Assembly: GCF_003431975.1 (NCBI RefSeq)
Contig: NZ_CP027116.1
Span: forward strand, 2,294,001 to 2,358,000
Reading direction: 5' to 3'
Length of the DNA stretch: 64,000 nt
From: Bacillus pumilus
Lineage (GTDB): Bacteria > Bacillota > Bacilli > Bacillales > Bacillaceae
Part shown: piece after piece, positions 58,250-64,000 of the stretch
Position numbering within the stretch: the stretch's first letter is position 1
Layout: each line of letters begins with the position of its first letter
Program-made: the position numbers and the translations under genes
Notes under the pieces: generated by a model
What the model saw: only the letters and a program-made list of their open reading frames with translations
Database searches by the model: none
What the model was told of the DNA's origin: nothing

Positions 58250-59452
58250 TTACTTCATCATCATGGTCAAGTTGCCAGCAGTGATAATGACGGTAATGCT
58301 TAAAAAGAACATGAGCGACACGACAGCAAGCGCGGCAAAGATATAAAGAACACTTTTTGAAATGATATCAAGACAGCTGATAATCGGCCCGCCTCCTAAC
58401 GGCTGAAGAATGGCTGCGGCAAGCTTATATATAAGGGCTAGTGAGAGCACTTTGATCGCAGGGAAAGCGGCAATTGAAATGAGAATGGCAACTCCAACAA
58501 GCCCGACTGTATTTTTGAGTAATACAGAGGCGCTAATAACGGTATCCGTTGCATCTGTAAACATCCTGCCGAGGACGGGGATAAAATTTCCGGTAATAAA
58601 TTTCGCCGTACGAAGTGCGATCCCATCCGTAATCGCTGCAGATGCACCTTGCACAGAAATGACGCCAAGAAAGACCGTTAAAAAAACGGCTAATCCGCCT
58701 ATCGCCACATTTCTTAATAGCTGGGCAAGCTGTGTGACCTTGTATTGCTCCGTCAGCGTGCTGACAATGCTTAATATCGCAGATAAAAAAATGAGTGGAA
58801 GAACGACATATTGAATAAAAACGCCACTCGTATTCATCAAAAATAAAATAACGGGATGAAAGAATCCGGCTGAGACAAGCCCGCCTGATGAAGCAATAAG
58901 TGCTAATAAAAGAGGTATAAGAGCAAGAATAAAACTGGTCATCGTTTGAATGGCTTCTGTTGCATAGGAAATCGCCACATGAAAGCTGTTGAGTGCAATA
59001 ATGATCAGCACCATATAAACAAGAGCGTACGCGACTTTACTGACAGTGCTTTGCTCAAACGCACTCTGCAAAAGCTGCAAAAGCGAACAAAAGATGGTGA
59101 GTAAAATCAGTGTGCCTAGAAGCTTCCCGTTTGCAATGACCTCGTGAAAAAGATAATGAACAAAGGCTTTCAGCCACGTTTGGGGAGACAGCTCTTTGTC
59201 GCCGTCAATCATTTCCTTCACTGTGCCTTTTTGGCTTTCTGGCAGAAAGCCGCCATACTCGTCTAATATGGTTTCCCAAAAGTCGCTAATGGAATGAAGC
59301 TCAAGCGCATCAGCCTGTCCATTCGCCACTTCTTCTGCTACTGGTTCTTCATTTGATAAAGGCTCTTTTTCTTCTGCCCCTGCCTGCGGAGCAATCAGCC
59401 AAAAGAAAAGCATCAACCCCATGACAGCTGTCACCCGTTTCATTGTCATCAC
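58250..59452 (-). CDS. spoIIIAE: Stage III sporulation protein AE
   Basis: SpoIIIAE is a polytopic membrane component of the SpoIIIA-SpoIIQ channel. The 400-residue protein has a signal peptide (VTAVMGLMLFFWLIAPQAGAEE) and about seven further membrane segments from residue 110 on. ATG codons at 59452 and three codons later are both close to a GAGGTGA site. The length equals the B. subtilis protein within one residue. Confidence 0.93.
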   Translation of the reverse strand: MMTMKRVTAVMGLMLFFWLIAPQAGAEEKEPLSNEEPVAEEVANGQADALELHSISDFWETILDEYGGFLPESQKGTVKEMIDGDKELSPQTWLKAFVHYLFHEVIANGKLLGTLILLTIFCSLLQLLQSAFEQSTVSKVAYALVYMVLIIIALNSFHVAISYATEAIQTMTSFILALIPLLLALIASSGGLVSAGFFHPVILFLMNTSGVFIQYVVLPLIFLSAILSIVSTLTEQYKVTQLAQLLRNVAIGGLAVFLTVFLGVISVQGASAAITDGIALRTAKFITGNFIPVLGRMFTDATDTVISASVLLKNTVGLVGVAILISIAAFPAIKVLSLALIYKLAAAILQPLGGGPIISCLDIISKSVLYIFAALAVVSLMFFLSITVIITAGNLTMMMK

Positions 59453-59462
59453 CTCTTTTCAA

Positions 59463-59858
59463 TTAAGTCATGGACGGGATCATACCTAAGATGGTCTCAA
59501 TGATGACTGTTAAAATAGGGACTGCCATGACCAGAATGAGAATTTTGCCGCCAAGCTCTATTTTTGATGCGATGGCGCCTTGTCCAGCATCTTTGGTCAG
59601 CTGGGCGCCGAATTCCGCAATATAGGCAATGCCAATAATTTTTAAAATGGTTTCTACATACTTCATATTGACACCGGCACTTGCCGCAATTTTTTCAATC
59701 ATTGAAATAATGGCGTAGATTTGATCAATTAAATATAGAAAAATGACACACCCTGTAAATACAACAAGCATAAAGGCGAAGGTTGGCTTTTGTTCTTTGA
59801 CAATTAATGCTAAAAAAGTAGCGATTAAACCGAGTCCAACAATTTGTATGATTTCGAT
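59463..59858 (-). CDS. spoIIIAD: Stage III sporulation protein AD, start codon unusual
   Basis: The conserved reading frame covers VKEQKPTFAF, a GCVIFLYLIDQIYAII helix, NMKYVETILKIIGIAYIAEFGAQLTKDAGQGAIASKIELGGK and the final IPSMT. Homologues begin about MQI-VQIVGLGLIATF; here that stretch is read as LQIEIIQIVGLGLIATF but the first codon is TTA, and no ATG, GTG or TTG occurs in frame between the spoIIIAC stop and M at 59771. I place the start at ATC 59858, 8 bases behind GGGGAGG, which would give 131 residues; TTA at 59864 is the alternative. Starting at 59771 would remove the first membrane helix. Function: membrane part of the SpoIIIA channel. Confidence 0.8.
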   Translation of the reverse strand: MEIIQIVGLGLIATFLALIVKEQKPTFAFMLVVFTGCVIFLYLIDQIYAIISMIEKIAASAGVNMKYVETILKIIGIAYIAEFGAQLTKDAGQGAIASKIELGGKILILVMAVPILTVIIETILGMIPSMT

Positions 59859-59872
59859 TTGTAAGCCCTCCC

Positions 59873-60079
59873 CTATCCTTGAAATAGAAATACGGCTTTA
59901 ATCTTTTTAAACAAATCATCTACAATGGTTGCTACCATAAACAAAATGTAGATAAACCCAAGCAGCGTGACCCACTGAGCGTACTCCTTTTTCCCCATTT
60001 GATCTAAAATCGTATGGAGGAATGCCACAACGATGCCAACTCCCGCAATTTGAAAAATGACGTTTACATCAACGCCCAT
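59873..60079 (-). CDS. spoIIIAC: Stage III sporulation protein AC
   Basis: The 68-residue protein has two membrane helices (VIFQIAGVGIVVAFLHTILDQMG and WVTLLGFIYILFMVATIVDDL) and the family motif MGKKEYAQW between them. It is a small integral part of the channel. Its TAG stop lies 8 bases before the likely spoIIIAD ribosome site. Confidence 0.94.
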   Translation of the reverse strand: MGVDVNVIFQIAGVGIVVAFLHTILDQMGKKEYAQWVTLLGFIYILFMVATIVDDLFKKIKAVFLFQG

Positions 60080-60098
60080 GCTCTCGACTCCCTTCCTC

Positions 60099-60614
60099 TC
60101 ACATCAATAAAAGAATCAGTAGTAATCCGCTTAAAAATCCGAGGCTTCTGACCATTTTTTCATTTTTCGCTTGGGCGATTTCAGCTTCCTTCTCCTCCGA
60201 TTCCAAATGGCCTAAAGCAAGCTTGATATACTTTTGTTGAGAAGTGACATCGTGCTGGCCAAGTGTTTCTCCAAAGTGCTTCAGCGCCTCATATTCGCCT
60301 TTTTTCAAAACGGTTTTTTTCCAAACATCCTCAAGACTCTCATTCCATGCATACCGCGCGGAGAAAGTTCCGACTTTCAGTTTTTCTGCAAATTGTTCAA
60401 ATAACCGATTCACAGGAGGACCTACTTGCGATGCAATTTGTTCTGCAGCCCGCGCTAAAGGCGTTTGTCCATACATAATTTCAGCTTCAAGAGACTGGAG
60501 CGCAAACCGGAGCTGCCGAATTTGTTTCGGACGGTCGCTATATCGTTTGGCAAACTCGAATCCACTCCAAGTCGTAGCCGCGACAATGAAAACAGCGCCA
60601 ATGAGCTTTAACAT
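60099..60614 (-). CDS. spoIIIAB: Stage III sporulation protein AB
   Basis: ATG 60614 gives 171 residues, the B. subtilis length, and overlaps spoIIIAA by 7 bases. The upstream frame to 60635 is not conserved. It begins with a membrane helix (LKLIGAVFIVAATTWSGFEF), followed by a helical domain like type II secretion F proteins (RPKQIRQLRFALQSLEAEIMYG), and ends with a hydrophobic tail (LGFLSGLLLILLLM). It probably forms the platform for the ATPase SpoIIIAA. Confidence 0.93.
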   Translation of the reverse strand: MLKLIGAVFIVAATTWSGFEFAKRYSDRPKQIRQLRFALQSLEAEIMYGQTPLARAAEQIASQVGPPVNRLFEQFAEKLKVGTFSARYAWNESLEDVWKKTVLKKGEYEALKHFGETLGQHDVTSQQKYIKLALGHLESEEKEAEIAQAKNEKMVRSLGFLSGLLLILLLM

Positions 60615-61531
60615 ACGTCCACTCCCCGCCTCCATTTCATCTCTTGTCCATCTTGGTCATACATCCGCCCGATCGTGCCGGGACCATTCTTTCGGTTTAA
60701 TTCAACATATCGTTCAAACACACGAAGCTTCCATAACGGCTTCAATGATGGGCGTTTATATACATCTTCAAGTGAGTAGCCATGAGCTGAGACGATAATG
60801 GTAACCCCAGCATGAATCGCTTCTAAAAGTGCCTGCACATCCTCACTTTTTCCGATTTCATCGACAATCATGACATCTGGACTCATCGATCGAATCATCA
60901 TCATCAAACCTTCAGCCTTTGGACATGCATCGAGCACATCCACCCGGTGTCCAAACTGGTGCTGTGGCACTCCTCTTATACATCCAGCGATTTCAGAACG
61001 CTCATCAATAATGCCTGTTTTTTTAGGAGAAATTTCTTTAGTGCCAGTACTAATCAATCTTGCAATATCTCGCAGCAGTGTTGTTTTTCCTGTTTGCGGT
61101 GGACCGATGATCAGTGTGTTGCGCCAGTGCTCTTCATATAAATAAGGAAGAAAGGGAAGAGCAATCCCGATTTTTTCTTTTGCGATGCGGATATTAAATG
61201 AAGAGATATCTCTCAATCCTTTGACAATGCCGTTTTCAACAATCACCTTTCCGGCAAGTCCCACTCGGTGTCCGCCAGATATGGTGATGTAGCCTTGTTT
61301 CAGCTCTTCTTCAAGTGTGTACATGCTGTAATTGCTCAGCCTCCCTAATAGCTGAGACGCATCTTCTCCTGTTGTGCGATAAGAAAGAAAGTGAGGCTTT
61401 CCTCTTTGCATCAATTCGATAGGACGATCCGTACGAATGCGGATTTCTTCTATTTGCGCCCACTCCGCTTCGTTTAGCTGCCTGAGTTCTTGTCCAATCG
61501 AGTGCGGGAGAATATCCAACAAACTCCGCAA
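60608..61531 (-). CDS. spoIIIAA: Stage III sporulation protein AA, ATPase
   Basis: SpoIIIAA is the secretion-type ATPase of the channel. The 307-residue protein has Walker A in LIIGPPQTGKTTLLRDIAR near residue 140 and Walker B in SPDVMIVDEIGKSEDV near residue 218, with a type II/IV secretion-like overall arrangement. The start is TTG 61531, 8 bases after AAAGGAGGGG. A sigma-E-like promoter lies 30-57 bases upstream, so mother-cell expression is expected. Confidence 0.94.
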   Translation of the reverse strand: MRSLLDILPHSIGQELRQLNEAEWAQIEEIRIRTDRPIELMQRGKPHFLSYRTTGEDASQLLGRLSNYSMYTLEEELKQGYITISGGHRVGLAGKVIVENGIVKGLRDISSFNIRIAKEKIGIALPFLPYLYEEHWRNTLIIGPPQTGKTTLLRDIARLISTGTKEISPKKTGIIDERSEIAGCIRGVPQHQFGHRVDVLDACPKAEGLMMMIRSMSPDVMIVDEIGKSEDVQALLEAIHAGVTIIVSAHGYSLEDVYKRPSLKPLWKLRVFERYVELNRKNGPGTIGRMYDQDGQEMKWRRGVDVC

Positions 61532-61560
61532 CGAGCTCCCCTCCTTTTTTTCTTCTCTAA

Positions 61561-61588
61561 AATGTATGATGGACGTCGTTAATTATGC
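61561..61588 (-). promoter_or_regulatory. Candidate sigma-E promoter of the spoIIIA operon
   Basis: On the minus strand GCATAATT and CATACATT are 12 bases apart; the -10 agrees well with sigma-E CATACAMT. The position before spoIIIAA agrees with the known SigE control. Confidence 0.6.
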
Positions 61589-61597
61589 CAAGCCGTT

Positions 61598-61882
61598 TCA
61601 CTTATAGATCCCAACAAGAATAAACACGACGCCAATGAAAATAAAGACGAGCTTAGCATAGGATAACTGCCCTGCAATTTGATAGATTCCAATCGTCATC
61701 GTAATGATAAAAATAAGCGGTCCAATGATCGCCAATATACTATTGATGACCACCGCTTTCCGAACATCATTTGTGACTAAGATGAGAATGGCAGCCGTCA
61801 GTTCAATCGCAGCCGACAAGAACCTCATGCCTGCCATTGCAGCTACTGACGGATGGATGCTTGGGAAAAGAAATGGTTTCAT
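61598..61882 (-). CDS. yqhV: Small membrane protein YqhV (DUF2619)
   Basis: The 94-residue protein has three hydrophobic segments (MRFLSAAIELTAAILILV, AVVINSILAIIGPLIFIITMTIGIY, LVFIFIGVVFILVGIYK) and matches B. subtilis YqhV in length and place upstream of spoIIIAA. Function is unknown. The ATG at 61882 follows a GGAGGTTC site. Confidence 0.85.
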   Translation of the reverse strand: MKPFLFPSIHPSVAAMAGMRFLSAAIELTAAILILVTNDVRKAVVINSILAIIGPLIFIITMTIGIYQIAGQLSYAKLVFIFIGVVFILVGIYK

Positions 61883-62015
61883 ATAGAACCTCCAGCTTTT
61901 TTTACACTATATGCTTCACTAGCTAGAAGTAGTCTTGTTTTTCAAAAGGAAGAGAGATGGATGAGAGAATAGAGTGAGGGGTGTCTTAACGAGGTGTCCT
62001 ATTTTTCCAATAAAA

Positions 62016-62046
62016 AAAGCCTGTAAACACGAGGTTTACAGGCTTT
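62016..62046 (-). terminator. Terminator of efp
   Basis: AAAGCCTGTAAAC and GTTTACAGGCTTT form a 13-bp stem followed by a T-run, after the efp stop. Confidence 0.85.
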
Positions 62047-62055
62047 CTTCGTTCA

Positions 62056-62613
62056 TTACGCTCTTGAAACGTATGAACCATCTGATGTATTAATGACTAG
62101 TTTATCTCCTTGGTTCACAAAGAAAGGAACGTTGACGATTAAACCAGTTTCAGTTTTCGCAGGCTTTGAACCGCCCGATGTTGTGTCGCCTTTAATACCA
62201 GGCTCTGTTTCTACTACTTCTAGTTCTACTGTGTTTGGAAGTTCCACTCCAAGTGTTTCAGCACCGTACATGACGATGTGCACTGACATATTTTCAAGCA
62301 AATATTTCAGCTCATCTTTAATTTGCGCTTCACTTAGTTCAAGCTGCTCGTAAGAACTTGTATCCATGAAGACATGCTGGTCGCCATTTGCATACAAGTA
62401 TTGCATTGTTTTTGTTTCAATTTGAGCTTTCGCTACTTTTTCGCCTGCACGGAATGTTTTTTCTTGAATGGCACCAGTACGCAGGTTACGTAGTTTCGAA
62501 CGAACAAACGCTGCGCCTTTCCCTGGCTTTACGTGTTGGAAATCCACTACTCGCCAAATACCGCCGTCCACTTCAATTGTCAGGCCTGTACGAAAATCGT
62601 TTACTGAAATCAT
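62056..62613 (-). CDS. efp: Elongation factor P
   Basis: EF-P rescues ribosomes stalled at polyproline. The 185-residue protein has three beta domains. The modified lysine is K32 in [13 protein letters not shown]; in B. subtilis it is 5-aminopentanolylated. The C-terminal signature [26 protein letters not shown] is clear. It follows yqhT by 25 bases and ends in a strong terminator. Confidence 0.96.
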   Translation of the reverse strand: MISVNDFRTGLTIEVDGGIWRVVDFQHVKPGKGAAFVRSKLRNLRTGAIQEKTFRAGEKVAKAQIETKTMQYLYANGDQHVFMDTSSYEQLELSEAQIKDELKYLLENMSVHIVMYGAETLGVELPNTVELEVVETEPGIKGDTTSGGSKPAKTETGLIVNVPFFVNQGDKLVINTSDGSYVSRA

Positions 62614-62638
62614 TTTGTCATCCTCCTACATTTCACCA

Positions 62639-63700
62639 TCATAATATGATAAGTTCTTTCGGTGAGTGGGTCAATCGTTTATTGCCGTCAGCTGTCAGGA
62701 TAATATCATCCTCAATTCTCACGCCGCCGACATCCGGTAAGTAAATTCCCGGTTCAACTGTCACGACCATTCCTTCCTCTAATACGACCTCGGATCGTGA
62801 GGAAAGGCCTGGCGCTTCATGTACTTCCATACCCAGCCCGTGGCCAGTTGAATGCCCGAAGTATTGACCATAGCCATACTCTTCAATGATGTCACGTGTG
62901 ATGCGATCAGCTTCTTTTCCTGTTAAGCCTGGCTTGATTCTATCCACACCAGCGTTTTCTGCTTCTAATACGATATGATAAATTTCCTTTAGCTTATCGC
63001 TCGGTGTGCCAACAGCAATCGTTCTTGTCATATCAGAACAATAGCCTTTATAGTAAGCACCGAAATCGAGTGTGACTAAATCACCAGATTCAATCACCTT
63101 TTCACTCGCTCTTCCGTGCGGCAGGCTTGACCGAACACCTGAGGCGACAATCATATCGAATGAAGATCCTTCAGCACCTTCTTTTCTCATGAAAAATTCA
63201 AGCTCGTTCATGACAGCAATTTCCGTCAAGCCCGGCTTGATGTAAGTGAGAATATGATCAAAGGCGTGATCTGCAATCTTCGCAGCTTCCTCTAATATCT
63301 TAATCTCTTCACTAGACTTAATCAAGCGCAACTTTTCAACTGATTCTGAGACTGGAACAAGCTCTATATCTCCTGCTTTATCTGCATACTGCTGGCATGT
63401 GGCAAATGTCATATGATTTTGTTCAAATCCAAGGCGCTTCACCCCAAATTCCTTTGCCGTTTGGGCCGCGGTTTCGACAATATTTCCTTTATGTTCAATA
63501 ATGTCATAGCCTTTGACTTGATCCTTGGCTTGCTCTGTATAACGGAAATCCGTGATAAAAGCTGCACGGTCCTTTGAAACGACGGCAAGACCGGCTGAGC
63601 CAGTAAAGCTGGTCATGTACTGTAAATTAAAGCTGCTCGTAATGACAAGACCATCGATCTCAAAATCAGATAAAAGTGTTCTTAACTTTTCAAGTTTCAT
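62639..63700 (-). CDS. yqhT: Xaa-Pro aminopeptidase/dipeptidase (M24 family)
   Basis: YqhT removes N-terminal residues before proline. The 353-residue protein has a creatinase-like N-terminal half and a pita-bread C-terminal half with metal ligands in [23 protein letters not shown] (two aspartates), the [15 protein letters not shown] histidine, [10 protein letters not shown] and GVRIEDDI glutamates. It overlaps aroQ by 4 bases and precedes efp; a peptidase for proline peptides beside EF-P is a conserved pairing in Bacillus. Confidence 0.93.
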   Translation of the reverse strand: MKLEKLRTLLSDFEIDGLVITSSFNLQYMTSFTGSAGLAVVSKDRAAFITDFRYTEQAKDQVKGYDIIEHKGNIVETAAQTAKEFGVKRLGFEQNHMTFATCQQYADKAGDIELVPVSESVEKLRLIKSSEEIKILEEAAKIADHAFDHILTYIKPGLTEIAVMNELEFFMRKEGAEGSSFDMIVASGVRSSLPHGRASEKVIESGDLVTLDFGAYYKGYCSDMTRTIAVGTPSDKLKEIYHIVLEAENAGVDRIKPGLTGKEADRITRDIIEEYGYGQYFGHSTGHGLGMEVHEAPGLSSRSEVVLEEGMVVTVEPGIYLPDVGGVRIEDDIILTADGNKRLTHSPKELIIL

Positions 63701-64000
63701 GATACTGCTCCCCCTTCACTGACTAAATAACGAATCGCCAATTTATACCCTTCTAAACCAAGACCAACAATTTGCCCTTGGCAAACTGGAGCAAGTACAG
63801 AATGATGGCGGAATTCCTCTCTCTTATGAACGTTTGAGATATGTACTTCAATGACTGATAAAGAAATACTTGCAATGGCATCTCTCAGCGCATAGCTGTA
63901 GTGAGTAAAAGCACCCGGATTAAACACGACTCCATCGTACTGATCTTCTGCTTCGTGGAGCGCATCAATTAAATCACCTTCGTGATTCGATTGAAAGAAC
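63697..64000 (-). CDS. aroQ: 3-dehydroquinate dehydratase type II, C-terminal part (partial)
   Basis: The frame is open to the right edge and gives about 101 residues of the roughly 148 expected for B. subtilis YqhS. Type II dehydratase marks are [33 protein letters not shown] and [33 protein letters not shown], including the catalytic-site histidine region. The enzyme makes 3-dehydroshikimate in aromatic amino acid synthesis. The N-terminus with the catalytic tyrosine is outside the window. Confidence 0.93.
   Translation of the reverse strand, partial: FFQSNHEGDLIDALHEAEDQYDGVVFNPGAFTHYSYALRDAIASISLSVIEVHISNVHKREEFRHHSVLAPVCQGQIVGLGLEGYKLAIRYLVSEGGAVS

Overview
The window looks like chromosome of a low-to-moderate GC endospore-forming Bacillus, most likely the B. 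pumilus / safensis / altitudinis group. The gene order follows the B. subtilis proI-yqjN ... aroQ(yqhS) region almost gene for gene (read here from yqj towards yqh), the proteins are clear B. subtilis family members of nearly the same lengths, and the sporulation genes (spo0A, spoIVB, spoIIIAA-AH) are complete. Species assignment is inference from gene order and remembered protein families; no database was searched.

Layout. 1-8.8 kb: end of proI, a DinB-like protein, yqjN, namA(yqjM), yqjL, an aspartate aminotransferase of the Corynebacterium AspT type, rnz and zwf. 8.8-16.4 kb: a carbohydrate block between zwf and gndA, made of a gmuB-A-C-D-R-like PTS/6-phospho-beta-glycosidase operon and the glcU-gdh glucose pair. 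16.5-19 kb: DNA polymerase Y1 and the mifM-yidC2 membrane-insertase sensor pair. 19-24.5 kb: a CheW-like gene, yqjE-yqjD-yqjC, a 30-residue Prli42-like membrane peptide, yqjB and yqjA. 24.5-28.8 kb: the arginine ABC transporter artP-artQ-artM with an ARG box, brxB and bmrU without bmr/bmrR. 28.9-39 kb: the branched-chain keto acid operon ptb-bcd-buk-lpdV-bkdAA-bkdAB-bkdB, a sigma-54 promoter and its activator bkdR. 39-44.3 kb: yqzF, yqiK, a Rap-Phr quorum-sensing cassette beside spo0A, then spoIVB. 44.5-53.6 kb: recN, ahrC, yqxC, dxs, ispA, xseB, xseA, folD, nusB. 53.8-64 kb: yqhY, accC, accB, the eight-gene spoIIIA operon, yqhV, efp, yqhT and the 3' part of aroQ.

How the genes fit together. 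Zwf and GndA give the oxidative pentose phosphate pathway; between them lie genes that deliver glucose 6-phosphate from imported beta-glycosides and that import and oxidise glucose. The bkd operon turns branched-chain amino acids into acyl-CoA precursors, AccB/AccC starts fatty acid synthesis, and dxs/ispA make isoprenoids. Spo0A, SpoIVB and SpoIIIA act at successive sporulation stages, and the Rap-Phr pair may feed into Spo0A phosphorylation.

The most notable non-coding item is a structured repeat of about 175 bp, present twice in full and once as a remnant. All three lie between convergent genes. Both full copies are flanked by a direct duplication of a complete Rho-independent terminator hairpin. 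Other points are an apparent absence of a canonical start codon for spoIIIAD, paired BkdR-type palindromes two helical turns apart, and small genes easily missed (mifM, prli42-like, phr). Most of the remaining sequence is conserved core chromosome.
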